This document shows positions 1 to 7,527 of a stretch of 29,235 nt of DNA, piece after piece. The stretch comes from an uncultured Clostridium sp. (GTDB taxonomy: Bacteria > Bacillota > Clostridia > Clostridiales > Clostridiaceae). The position numbers were made by a program, and so were the translations under genes. Under the pieces are notes generated by a model. It saw nothing but the letters and a program-made list of their open reading frames with translations, was not told the DNA's origin and searched no databases. Each line of letters starts with the position of its first letter. The stretch's first letter is position 1. Location of the stretch: contig UQFE01000029.1 in the NCBI GenBank assembly GCA_900540255.1, positions 1 through 29,235 of the forward strand, in the 5' to 3' direction.

Positions 1-323
1 TTTGAAAATTAAGTATCATATTTTGAACATTAAATTTTTGAAAGTAAAATTATCACTTAATTAAAAATATAGCTAAAAAATTAATTGAAATAAATATTTT
101 AAGAAAAAATAATAATAATATGTTAAAAATTTAAAATATATGTGAAATAAATACAAAATATAATGTTTTATATTTTAGATAATAAAATATTTAAAAAAAT
201 AAGAAAAATGAAATATTTAATTAATTTAATTGCGATAATTAAAAATAAAGAGTTATTTACAAAATTAAACATTTAAGTTAAACTTACATAAGTGAAAGGT
301 AAAATTAAAGGAGGAAAATTAAA
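1..323. other. AT-rich non-coding edge region
   Basis: No convincing coding frame or structured RNA is visible in these first 323 bases, which are almost entirely A and T. The only signal I can point to is a weak promoter-like pair ahead of the deacetylase gene: TTTACA at 256-261, a 17-base spacer, then TAAACT at 279-284. The -10 matches only four of six consensus positions, so it is tentative. Confidence 0.5.
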
Positions 324-1208
324 GTGAAAAAGAAATTTATAGCAATTACATTTTTATTGTTGATAACTTTTGGGATGATAGGTTGTGGAAAAAATCAAGT
401 TTTAAAAAAGGAAAATGTAAATGAAACAAATCAAGAACAAGCAACAGAAAATAAAGAAACTACTGAAGAGCAGCAAGAGAATACTAACAATAATACAGAA
501 GAACAAAGTCAATCTCAAATTGATTATATAAACATAGCACCAGAAGAAGTAAAAATACCAATTCTTATGTATCATTCTATAAGTGATGAAGATCCAAGTA
601 ATAATTTATTAGTACCTCCAGCAATGTTTGAGGAACAAATGGCATGGCTTGAAGCAAATAATTTTACAGCTATGAATATGGATGAAGCATTAGAAGCAAT
701 GAGAACTGGAAAGGTACCTAAAAGGCCTGTTGTAATAACATTTGATGATGGATATGCAAATAATTATACTAGTGCTTTTCCATCTTTAAAAAATCATAAA
801 TTAAAGGCTACATTCTTTGTAATTACAGATGGAGTTGATAATGGTTATTATATGTCATCTGATAATTTAAAAGAAATGCAAGAAGCAGGGATGTCAATTG
901 AAAATCATACTGCTAATCATTTAGAATTAAATAACTTATCTAAAACAGATGCTTATGAATCCATAAAAAGAGCTCAAGATTACTTAAGAAATGTTATAGG
1001 TTCTGATGGAAATTATCTTTGTTATCCTGTGGGAAAATATAATGATGAAACTATTCAAATAGAAGAAGAATTAGGAATAAAAGCAGCAGTTACAACACAA
1101 GGTGGTTTTGCATCAATAAATGATGGACTACATACATTAAAAAGAGTTAGAATATCACCAATGAGTATTGAAGGTTTTGCATCAATATTTTCAGAGTATA
1201 TTAATTAG
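324..1208 (+). CDS. Polysaccharide deacetylase (NodB-type) lipoprotein
   Basis: Predicted membrane-anchored lipoprotein with a carbohydrate esterase family 4 (NodB) domain; such enzymes remove N-acetyl groups from peptidoglycan or other extracellular polysaccharides. The first 21 residues form a lipoprotein signal, with a basic start, a hydrophobic core and a lipobox ending GMIG-Cys21. Residues 26-75 are a low-complexity E/Q/N/T-rich linker. The catalytic domain runs from about 78 to the end and shows MYHSI (82-86), the TFDDGY motif with Asp141 and Asp142, and the metal-binding His195-x3-His199 motif. The start is GTG, with AAAGGAGG 10 bases upstream at 307-314. The actual substrate (peptidoglycan, biofilm glycan or other) cannot be read from sequence. 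The next gene follows after 55 bases, so co-transcription is possible. Confidence 0.9.
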   Translation: MKKKFIAITFLLLITFGMIGCGKNQVLKKENVNETNQEQATENKETTEEQQENTNNNTEEQSQSQIDYINIAPEEVKIPILMYHSISDEDPSNNLLVPPAMFEEQMAWLEANNFTAMNMDEALEAMRTGKVPKRPVVITFDDGYANNYTSAFPSLKNHKLKATFFVITDGVDNGYYMSSDNLKEMQEAGMSIENHTANHLELNNLSKTDAYESIKRAQDYLRNVIGSDGNYLCYPVGKYNDETIQIEEELGIKAAVTTQGGFASINDGLHTLKRVRISPMSIEGFASIFSEYIN

Positions 1209-1263
1209 ATATAAGTAATGCTATAATGAACGATAAATTTATTACAGTGGAGGAAAAATAGTA

Positions 1264-1569
1264 ATGGCAAAAATAACAAGTAAAAATAATAGTTTATTAA
1301 GGGATTCAAGAAACAAGGTATCTCCTAAGGTGTATAATCTTTTAATGGAACTAGTTAATGATGATAGAGAAGAACTAGCAGAAGTTGTTTTAAAAATAGA
1401 TTATTTAATAGAATATGCTAATAGTGCAGTTAAAGCAAAGGATTATAATACTGCTTTAGAAACTGTTAAAAGAGCAGAAGAAAGAGTGAAATTAATTAAA
1501 AGAGAGAATTATGATGTTAGTCATTTAGAATATCTTATTGAAGGTGTTAAATTAAAGATTAAAAAATAA
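1264..1569 (+). CDS. Small helical protein, function unknown
   Basis: Encodes 101 residues with no signal peptide or membrane segment, rich in K, E, L and A, and likely all helical. From about residue 30 to 100 the spacing of hydrophobic residues suggests a helical hairpin or TPR-like pair: an ELAEVVLKIDYLIEYANSAV helix followed by a YNTALETVKRAEERVKLIK helix. This resemblance is my inference; I do not recognise a named family. A GTGGAGG ribosome binding site at 1248-1253 supports the ATG start. It lies 55 bases after the deacetylase gene in the same direction and ends at the hairpin it shares with the helicase gene. Codon use is like its neighbours. Confidence 0.75.
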   Translation: MAKITSKNNSLLRDSRNKVSPKVYNLLMELVNDDREELAEVVLKIDYLIEYANSAVKAKDYNTALETVKRAEERVKLIKRENYDVSHLEYLIEGVKLKIKK

Positions 1570-1574
1570 AAAAT

Positions 1575-1611
1575 CCCCCTATAGATGTATAATTACAATG
1601 TCTATAGGGGG
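1575..1611. terminator. Terminator between convergent genes
   Basis: CCCCCTATAGA (1575-1585) pairs perfectly with TCTATAGGGGG (1601-1611) around a 15-base loop. Read on the minus strand the stem is followed by a long T-rich run (the complement of 1560-1574), so it is a strong intrinsic terminator for the helicase gene. On the plus strand the T tract is poor, so it would act less well there. Confidence 0.85.
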
Positions 1612-1638
1612 TATGTATTAGCTTAAAATTAAGCTATA

Positions 1639-3255
1639 TTAATTATTTTTAGATTTTCTATTTCTATTTCTGCTTTTCTTTTTGTTATTAGTAGAAACTT
1701 CAACATTAACTCTTCTCTTATTAATTTTTCCACCAGTACATTTTTCAAGTACTTGTCTATGAATAGAGTTATCAACATTAACAAATGCAAAGTTCTCCAT
1801 TATATCAATATCTCTTATTTGAGATGCTCCTACTTTTGCATTATTCTTAATGTAGCTAATCAATGTTTTAATAGTTAAGCCATCTCTTCTACCAGCTGAG
1901 AAGAATAATCTAACATCATCTCCCTTAACCTTAGCAGGTGATTCTAATTTGTCAGAAGAATAATCAAAAGATAATTGATTTTTAAATTGGCTTTGAAGTA
2001 AAGAAGCTATAACCTTAACAGAATCATGAGTTTGTGTTAATTCTGTTGCTATATCTACAAATTTAGAATAATCTTCAGCTTCAATTATTGAAGAAACTTC
2101 TTCTGTCATTATTTTAAATTTAGCATTATAAATTTCTTGAACTGTAGGTACTTGCTTTCTTTCAATATTACTCTTAGTAACATTTTTAATTTGCTTAAGG
2201 AATCCAAATTCTTTAGGAGTTATTATGCTGTAAGCAGTTCCTTCACGTCCAGCTCTACCAGTTCTACCAATTCTATGAACATATGATTCAATATCTTGAG
2301 GTAATTCATAGTTAAATACGTGAGTAACACCATCAACGTCAATTCCTCTAGCAGCAACGTCTGTAGCAACTAAGAATTTTAAAGAACCATTTTTAAACTT
2401 ATTTAAAGTTTTTATTCTTTGAATTTGAGACATGTCTCCATGCATTCCTTCAACCATGTAACCTTTAGCTTGCATTGAAGCAACTAATTCATCAACGCCC
2501 TTTTTAGTTCTGCAGAAGATAATACCAGCAGATGGATTATCAAGATCTATTAACCTGCAAAGAGCTTCTAATCTTTGAGAACCATTAACTTCAAAATAAT
2601 TTTGAGTAATTGTAGAACCAGTTAATTCTTTTCTTGCAATAGCAACATGTTTAGCATCTTCTTTTAAATATTTTTTAGATAATTTCTTTATTTGTGGTGG
2701 CATTGTTGCTGAGAACAGCATAGTTTGTCTTTCTTCAGGAATGCTCTTCATTATTTCTTCCATATCATCAATGAATCCCATGTTTAACATTTCATCAGCT
2801 TCATCTAAAACTAAAAATTCTATAGAAGATAAAGGTAAATTGCCTCTTCTAATATGGTCTAAGACTCTACCTGGAGTTCCTACTACAATGTTAGCTTTTT
2901 TTAAATCTCTTGCTTGAATGTGAATTGGTGCACCACCATATACAGCAACTATATTTAATTTTTCGTACTTAGTTAATTTTACTAATTCATCATGTACTTG
3001 TATAGCTAATTCTCTTGTTGGAGCAAGAATTATTGACCCAATTGCATTTTTTACAGTTAAGTTATTGATTAAAGGTAAACCAAATGCAGCAGTTTTACCA
3101 GTACCAGTTTGTGCTTGACCGATTATATCAATACCTTCAAGTGCAACTGGAATTGCTTCAGCTTGAATTGGAGATGGTGTAATAAAACCTAAGTCGTCAA
3201 TGGCTTTTACTAAAGTCTCCTTTAAGCCTAAATCAGTAAATTTTAAATTCGTCAT
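1639..3255 (-). CDS. DEAD-box ATP-dependent RNA helicase with DbpA-type C-terminal domain
   Basis: RNA helicase that remodels structured RNA, in this family typically during ribosome assembly, mRNA decay or cold adaptation. All core motifs are present: a Q motif near residues 6-31, Walker A GQAQTGTGKT (46-55), PTRELA (78-83), TPGR (126-129), DEAD (150-153), SAT, ATDVAARGID and HRIGRTGR. After the two RecA-like domains comes a DbpA/CsdA-type RNA-binding domain at about 455-525, then a basic tail rich in K, R and N. The 538-residue length suits the DeaD/CshA group. An AGAGGA ribosome binding site precedes the ATG. The domain layout favours a DeaD/DbpA-like role, but specificity for 23S rRNA cannot be claimed. 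It is monocistronic, with a strong terminator at 1575-1611. Confidence 0.95.
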   Translation of the reverse strand: MTNLKFTDLGLKETLVKAIDDLGFITPSPIQAEAIPVALEGIDIIGQAQTGTGKTAAFGLPLINNLTVKNAIGSIILAPTRELAIQVHDELVKLTKYEKLNIVAVYGGAPIHIQARDLKKANIVVGTPGRVLDHIRRGNLPLSSIEFLVLDEADEMLNMGFIDDMEEIMKSIPEERQTMLFSATMPPQIKKLSKKYLKEDAKHVAIARKELTGSTITQNYFEVNGSQRLEALCRLIDLDNPSAGIIFCRTKKGVDELVASMQAKGYMVEGMHGDMSQIQRIKTLNKFKNGSLKFLVATDVAARGIDVDGVTHVFNYELPQDIESYVHRIGRTGRAGREGTAYSIITPKEFGFLKQIKNVTKSNIERKQVPTVQEIYNAKFKIMTEEVSSIIEAEDYSKFVDIATELTQTHDSVKVIASLLQSQFKNQLSFDYSSDKLESPAKVKGDDVRLFFSAGRRDGLTIKTLISYIKNNAKVGASQIRDIDIMENFAFVNVDNSIHRQVLEKCTGGKINKRRVNVEVSTNNKKKSRNRNRKSKNN

Positions 3256-3462
3256 ATAATATCCTCTTTTTCATATATTTTTATTTATTTCAAATTATTT
3301 AAATAATTATCTCTCATCAATCGACTTTATTAAGTATATAGCAAAAATATAATTAATGCACTAAGTATTTATTGTAAAATTAGAAATACTAGTTTATTTT
3401 TAAGATAAGTAGCATTGAAAATGTTTTCTAAGGGGGAAATGAAAAATTCCAAAAAAATATAA
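3256..3462. other. Helicase leader and promoter region
   Basis: About 200 AT-rich bases upstream of the minus-strand helicase gene. They contain no open frame with a ribosome binding site. On the minus strand a weak promoter-like pair (TTTACA, 17 bases, TAATTA; roughly 3346-3380) could give a leader of about 80 bases, but I would not defend it strongly. Confidence 0.35.
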
Positions 3463-3491
3463 TTGACAATTTGATAAAAATAGTTCAAAAT
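3463..3491 (+). promoter_or_regulatory. Promoter of candidate small RNA
   Basis: A perfect TTGACA -35 box (3463-3468), a 17-base spacer and a weaker CAAAAT -10 box (3486-3491) face rightward into a gene-free interval that ends in an intrinsic terminator. No plus-strand protein gene lies downstream before the terminator. Confidence 0.5.
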
Positions 3492-3497
3492 ATGCAA

Positions 3498-3594
3498 TGG
3501 AAATAGTCATTACTTAAATTTTAAATATTGTGTTATTGTGTCATGGAGTATATGGGAAGTTTATCTACCTATGTACTCTATTTTTTTGTATAAA
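3498..3594 (+). ncRNA. Candidate small RNA with intrinsic terminator
   Basis: A promoter at 3463-3491 would start a transcript near 3498. It would stop at a hairpin whose arms are GAGTATATGGG (3545-3555) and CCTATGTACTC (3568-3578), 11 pairs including two G-U, followed by seven T residues. The roughly 95-base product contains no plausible small protein with a ribosome binding site. The terminator serves no plus-strand gene, because both neighbours are on the minus strand. I do not recognise an RNA family. The alternative is a chance promoter plus a decayed gene remnant. Confidence 0.45.
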
Positions 3595-3618
3595 AAAAGA
3601 TGAGCAAGAGCTCATCTT
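3588..3618 (-). terminator. Terminator of plsC
   Basis: AAGATGAGC (3597-3605) pairs perfectly with GCTCATCTT (3610-3618) around a 4-base loop. On the minus strand the stem is followed directly by a run of seven T residues. It starts 6 bases after the plsC stop codon. Confidence 0.85.
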
Positions 3619-3623
3619 AAATA

Positions 3624-4343
3624 TTAAGAAAGTTTAGATGAAATAATATCTTGAACCTTCTTATGTAATTCTTCTTGTTCTTCTTTATTTAAAGATGCTG
3701 TTTCAATAGCAGGATGTATATAAAGATTTACTATTGCAGGTTTAATCCATGGACCATTTCCATGTTCCATAATTTTATATGATCCATCTATAGTAACAGG
3801 AACTATTGGAGATTTAGATTTAGTAGCTAATTTGAAGCTTCCTGCTTTAAATTCTTTTATAGGACCACCCTTACTTCTAGTTCCTTCAGGAAATATTACT
3901 AAGGAATGGTTGTCCTTTAATAATTTAATACCTTTAATAATTGATTCACTAGATTTTCTTAAGTTACTTCTATCCATAAATACACAATGCATAAAAGTCA
4001 TCCAAGTTTTTACTACAGGAATTTTTTCAACTTCAATTTTTGAAATAAATCCTATAACTCTAGGCATTTGGGTCATATATATAGGGATATCGAAATTTCC
4101 TTGATGGTTACCTACAAATAATATAGTTTTATCTTTAGGAATATTTTCAATGCCATGAACATTAATTTTAACACCAGCTAATTTTAATAAGGATTTAGCC
4201 CAGATATTAGTGCATTTATATATTAATGCTTCACTTTCCTCTATCTTATTTTTCTTTATTAAGTATTTTACTCTAAGTGAAAATGGTAAACTTATTAATA
4301 AGCTTAAAACAAACCATATGAACCATATTATAGTTCTAATCAT
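3624..4343 (-). CDS. plsC: 1-acyl-sn-glycerol-3-phosphate acyltransferase
   Basis: Membrane-bound acyltransferase that adds the second acyl chain to lysophosphatidic acid, making phosphatidic acid for phospholipid synthesis. Visible motifs are an N-terminal hydrophobic anchor, the catalytic NHQGNFD (HX4D), the substrate-binding FPEGTRS, then KAGSFKLA and PVTIDGS. At 239 residues it matches the usual PlsC size. The frame can be extended to a TTG at 4361, but that codon overlaps the GAGGAG ribosome binding site. The ATG at 4343 lies about 10 bases after it and is the better start. The gene is monocistronic, with its own terminator. The exact acyl acceptor is inferred from the family. Confidence 0.93.
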   Translation of the reverse strand: MIRTIIWFIWFVLSLLISLPFSLRVKYLIKKNKIEESEALIYKCTNIWAKSLLKLAGVKINVHGIENIPKDKTILFVGNHQGNFDIPIYMTQMPRVIGFISKIEVEKIPVVKTWMTFMHCVFMDRSNLRKSSESIIKGIKLLKDNHSLVIFPEGTRSKGGPIKEFKAGSFKLATKSKSPIVPVTIDGSYKIMEHGNGPWIKPAIVNLYIHPAIETASLNKEEQEELHKKVQDIISSKLS

Positions 4344-4492
4344 AACTTTGTCACTCCTCAAATTTTAAATATTAATTAAAGTATACTATAAAGTATAGCG
4401 TTATAGTAGGATTTGTAAGGTAAAAAATAAACTAAATACTAATATATGAATATATTAATTTTAAAATGAATTTTTATATGGAGAAAATAACA

Positions 4493-4948
4493 ATGTATAA
4501 ATTTAATCCTAATAAATTAAAAGTAATATATAGGCAAGAAATAAATAAAAAATTATTAGAAACTCCAAGAAAATATACTTTAACCCATAGTGATAAAACT
4601 GCAAATTTATTTTTAACAATAGGAAAAACGTATGATTATAAAAGTATTAATTATAATATGAGAGATGAAGTTTTTGCATCTTGGGAAAAAGATGATAAAT
4701 ATTATTTAAAAGTTAAGCTAGAAGTTGATAATGGAGAATCACTTGTTAAGGTAATATTGAGAAATAAAATTTTTAGGGAGGAGTTACCCTTAGCACTTAA
4801 AGCGATTGTATATGGTGATAGACTTATGATTGAAAATAATAAATTTTTATATTATTCACATGTTATAGTATATTTTAAATCTAAAATTGAAAAATATAAT
4901 AGTATAGAAGAGTGGGGAGTATTAGGTGATTATAAGTATAATGGTTAA
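4493..4948 (+). CDS. Stay-green (SGR) domain protein
   Basis: A 151-residue soluble protein that I recognise as a bacterial homologue of plant STAY-GREEN/NYE. In plants this enzyme removes magnesium from chlorophyll a. The signature is the block PRKYTLTHSDKTANLFLTIG followed by MRDEVFASW, close to the plant PRRYTLTHSD and DDVVAEW region, preceded by an FNPNKLKVIY segment. No signal peptide or membrane helix is visible. The frame opens at an ATG at 4466 that has no ribosome binding site; the ATG at 4493 has GGAG at 4480-4483 and is preferred. Homologues are known in non-photosynthetic bacteria and some have been reported to dechelate magnesium, but the native substrate in a Clostridium is unknown. 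The gene stands alone before tRNA-Arg. Confidence 0.8.
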   Translation: MYKFNPNKLKVIYRQEINKKLLETPRKYTLTHSDKTANLFLTIGKTYDYKSINYNMRDEVFASWEKDDKYYLKVKLEVDNGESLVKVILRNKIFREELPLALKAIVYGDRLMIENNKFLYYSHVIVYFKSKIEKYNSIEEWGVLGDYKYNG

Positions 4949-4961
4949 TATGTAGAAAAAA

Positions 4962-4990
4962 TTGACATATAATTATAGTTGTAATAAAAT
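4962..4990 (+). promoter_or_regulatory. Promoter of tRNA-Arg
   Basis: TTGACA (4962-4967), a 17-base spacer and TAAAAT (4985-4990). This near-consensus housekeeping promoter would start transcription about 10 bases before the mature tRNA. Confidence 0.85.
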
Positions 4991-5005
4991 ATATTTATAG
5001 GGTTT

Positions 5006-5080
5006 GCTCTCATAGTTTAATGGATAGAATAGTCCCCTCCTAAGGGATAGATACAGGTTCGATTCCTGTTGGGAGTACCA
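5006..5080 (+). tRNA. tRNA-Arg(CCT)
   Basis: A complete cloverleaf with an encoded CCA end. The acceptor arm GCTCTCA (5006-5012) pairs with TGGGAGT (5070-5076). The T arm is ACAGG-TTCGATT-CCTGT (5053-5069). The anticodon stem GTCCC/GGGAT encloses the loop CTCCTAA, so the anticodon is CCT (5039-5041), which reads AGG arginine codons. Confidence 0.95.
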
Positions 5081-5127
5081 TAAATAAAAATCGCTAAGAA
5101 AATTAATTTCTTAGCGATTTTTATTTA
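5081..5127. terminator. Bidirectional terminator
   Basis: A perfect 21-pair inverted repeat (5081-5101 with 5107-5127) around a 5-base loop, with a GC-containing core TCGCTAAGAAA and A/T-rich outer arms that give a T run in both directions. It ends the tRNA-Arg transcript and the minus-strand DUF368 gene, whose stop codon is 3 bases away. Confidence 0.9.
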
Positions 5128-5129
5128 TA

Positions 5130-6023
5130 TTATTTAGATTTTTTTTCTAAAATATTTTTAAATTTTTCTAATGCTATAATTAATGCTCCACCTATAATAA
5201 AGAATATCCAGTTAAAGCTTGATAAATTCATTGCTGGTTGAGGAACTTCTAAAGTTGTAGGGCCCATAAATACTGCATATAATGATCCAAGCATTAATCC
5301 TAATATTAAATAAATCATAGCAGATCTATATTTGCTTAATAAGAACTTAATAAGTTTAATTGTACTTAAAATTCCTGTTATTACACCTAATCCAAATATT
5401 ATTAATACAGGTAAATAAGAAAAATTAAGATGAAGTACTTCTTTTATTGAGTTTATAATTCCCGTGTAAAGTCCAAATATTAATAATAATGTTGAACCAG
5501 ATATACCTGGAAGAACCATAGCAGAAATTGCAATCATTCCAGCAACAAATATAAAAATTCCAAGGCCTATACTTAAGTTTTCTAACGAAAGATTCATACC
5601 ACCATTAGTACCAGATGGATTAAAGTAAGTAATTAATGCAACTATTAATGTACCTATTAATGTAAAAATAATATTTTTATATTTACCAATTAAAGAATCT
5701 TTTTCTTGCTTAATTATTAATGGAATTGCAACTATTATAAATCCTGTAAATAAAGAGCTTATGCTATAAATATGTGAATCAAATATTGAAGATAATATTA
5801 ATACAGATAAAACCATACCAGTTATCCATCCAATACCTAATTTTATCAAGAAGAATATAGCTTGTTTTTTATCTTCTTTACTATTTTTAGAGATTAGAGA
5901 ATTTAATGAGCCTATGAAATCATCATAGAATCCTAAAATAAATGCAATAGTACCACCTGAAACTCCAGGTACACTATCAGCTAAGGACATAAAAAAGCCT
6001 CTAATAAAATTAATAATGTACAT
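5130..6023 (-). CDS. DUF368 family protein, likely undecaprenyl-phosphate translocase (PopT type)
   Basis: Polytopic membrane protein of 297 residues with about eight to ten hydrophobic segments. It belongs to the DUF368 family, members of which (PopT) are reported to return the lipid carrier undecaprenyl phosphate across the membrane during cell-wall synthesis. The family signature is the duplicated motif DSVPGVSGGT (16-25) and VLPGISGSTLL (about 170-180), an internal repeat typical of inverted-repeat transporters. A GAGGTGAT ribosome binding site sits at good spacing before the ATG. It is transcribed alone and ends at the 21-pair terminator. The transport direction and substrate come from family knowledge, not from this sequence. 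Confidence 0.88.
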   Translation of the reverse strand: MYIINFIRGFFMSLADSVPGVSGGTIAFILGFYDDFIGSLNSLISKNSKEDKKQAIFFLIKLGIGWITGMVLSVLILSSIFDSHIYSISSLFTGFIIVAIPLIIKQEKDSLIGKYKNIIFTLIGTLIVALITYFNPSGTNGGMNLSLENLSIGLGIFIFVAGMIAISAMVLPGISGSTLLLIFGLYTGIINSIKEVLHLNFSYLPVLIIFGLGVITGILSTIKLIKFLLSKYRSAMIYLILGLMLGSLYAVFMGPTTLEVPQPAMNLSSFNWIFFIIGGALIIALEKFKNILEKKSK

Positions 6024-6142
6024 GATATCACCTCAAAATTAATATGTTAAATATATGATTATAATACTAAATATAAGAAAATAATAAAATGTAAAATTTA
6101 ATACCTATTTATTGGTAAATTATATCATATAGCATTAACGTA

Positions 6143-6151
6143 TGGTATAAT
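6143..6151 (+). promoter_or_regulatory. Extended -10 promoter of the CNNM/CBS gene
   Basis: TGGTATAAT at 6143-6151 is a perfect -10 box with the TGn extension. No good -35 is visible at 17-18 bases upstream, which fits an extended -10 promoter. It lies about 44 bases before the start codon. Confidence 0.5.
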
Positions 6152-6194
6152 AAATATTAAAATATTTTATTAAATTACTAGGAGAGTGATTTTT

Positions 6195-7439
6195 TTGGAA
6201 CCCAGTCAAGTGTGGCAGATAATAATACTTATAATTTTACTTATATTGTCTGGATTTTTTTCAATGTCTGAAACGGCACTTATGGCGCTAAGCAAAATAA
6301 GGATAAGACATATGGTAGAGGATGGAGTAAAGGGAGCTAAATTAGTTGAAAAACTAACAGAAGATCCAAATAAATTGTTAGGAGCCATATTAATAGGTAA
6401 TAACATAGTAAATATTTTAGCATCATCATTAGCAACAACATTATTTGTATCTTTAGTAGGACCAAGTGGTGTTGGAATAGCAACTGCAGTTATGACTGTA
6501 TTAGTACTTATTTTTGGAGAAATAACTCCAAAATCAATAGCAAAGCAAAAATCTGAAGAAGTGTCATTAAAGGTAAGTAAACCTATTAATATTATAGTTA
6601 AGGTATTAAAGCCTTTTGTTGGTATATTTACATTTATATCAGGTGCTTTTATAAGAATTTTGGGTGGAGATCCAAAGGCTACAGAGCCATTTATAACAGA
6701 AGAAGAATTAAAAACCATGGTTGGAGTTAGCGAAGAAGAAGGAGTGCTTGAAGGTGTTGAAAAAGAAATGATTTTTAATGTTTTTGATTTCGCTGATTCA
6801 CAAGCTAAAGATGTTATGGTTCAAAGAGTTGATATTGTAGCAGTAGATTCTGAAGCAACTTATGAAGAAGTTTTGGAGGTTATAAAGAAAGAACAATTTT
6901 CTAGGATTCCAGTATACAATCAAACTATTGATGATATAGTAGGAGTTTTATATGTTAAGGATTTAATTATAGCTGGACAAAACAAAGAAGGATTTAAGGT
7001 TTCAGATTATATGAGGGAGCCTTATTATACATTTGAATTTAAAAAGATTAAAGAGTTATTTAATGAAATGAAAAAAACACGAAATCATTTAAGTGTTGTT
7101 TTAGATGAATATGGTGGAACTGTTGGTATAGTAACCATTGAAGATTTAATTGAAGAAGTGTTTGGTGATATAGAAGATGAGTATGATGATTATGACAAAG
7201 AAATAGAAGTTGTAAAAGAAGATGAATATATAGTGGATGGAAGCGCTAGACTTGATGATATAAGTGATTTAGTTGGAGTAAATATGGAATCACAGGAATT
7301 TGATTCTATTGGTGGATTAATAATAGGCGAGTTAGGCAGATTTCCAGAAAATAAAGAAGAAGTAAATATTGGCAATATAAGATTTGTTGTTGAAGAAGTT
7401 GATAAAAATAGAATAAAAAAGGTGAGAATTTACACATAA
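6195..7439 (+). CDS. CNNM/HlyC-CorC family membrane protein with CBS pair
   Basis: Integral membrane protein built as an N-terminal DUF21/CNNM domain (about residues 1-185), a pair of CBS domains (about 200-320, containing MVQRVDIVAVD and YMREPYYTFE) and a C-terminal CorC_HlyC domain (YIVDGSARLDDISDLVG). CNNM proteins are linked to magnesium and sodium homeostasis, and the acidic stretch near 325-345 lies between the CBS pair and the CorC domain. Two possible starts exist: GTG at 6186 lies inside the AGGAGAG ribosome binding site, whereas TTG at 6195 is about 9 bases beyond it and gives a normal N-terminus MEPSQVW, so I chose TTG. Older annotation calls such genes haemolysins; I see no support for that activity. 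Confidence 0.9.
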   Translation: MEPSQVWQIIILIILLILSGFFSMSETALMALSKIRIRHMVEDGVKGAKLVEKLTEDPNKLLGAILIGNNIVNILASSLATTLFVSLVGPSGVGIATAVMTVLVLIFGEITPKSIAKQKSEEVSLKVSKPINIIVKVLKPFVGIFTFISGAFIRILGGDPKATEPFITEEELKTMVGVSEEEGVLEGVEKEMIFNVFDFADSQAKDVMVQRVDIVAVDSEATYEEVLEVIKKEQFSRIPVYNQTIDDIVGVLYVKDLIIAGQNKEGFKVSDYMREPYYTFEFKKIKELFNEMKKTRNHLSVVLDEYGGTVGIVTIEDLIEEVFGDIEDEYDDYDKEIEVVKEDEYIVDGSARLDDISDLVGVNMESQEFDSIGGLIIGELGRFPENKEEVNIGNIRFVVEEVDKNRIKKVRIYT

Positions 7440-7495
7440 TTAAGAGTTAAGGGTTAATAAGATAAGAAATTTTATCTATAACTCTTAACTCTTAA
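7440..7495. repeat. Composite palindrome, terminator-like
   Basis: TAAGAGTTAAGGGTTA (7441-7456) pairs with TAACTCTTAACTCTTA (7479-7494), 16 pairs with one G-T, extendable by one more pair. Inside it a second stem GATAA/TTATC (7461-7465 and 7472-7476) forms. Each arm is itself a near-tandem repeat of TAAGAGT. It is followed by only four T residues, so it may be a weak terminator between the CNNM gene and tadA or a small dispersed palindromic repeat. Confidence 0.65.
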
Positions 7496-7527
7496 ATTTT
7501 AGCTTAAGTAGGAGGAAGATTTATTAA

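Noticed and set aside
3545..3578. Resemblance of the orphan hairpin region to a purine riboswitch (AGTTTATCTACC followed by CTATG)
   Set aside because: The P2, P3 and loop-loop elements of the aptamer are missing, the core has an inserted base, and no purine gene follows.
3832..4104. A 90-codon plus-strand frame inside plsC
   Set aside because: Antisense shadow of plsC, no ribosome binding site and no recognisable protein features.
6206..6718. A 170-codon minus-strand frame inside the CNNM/CBS gene
   Set aside because: It is the antisense shadow of a well-supported coding region, with no ribosome binding site.
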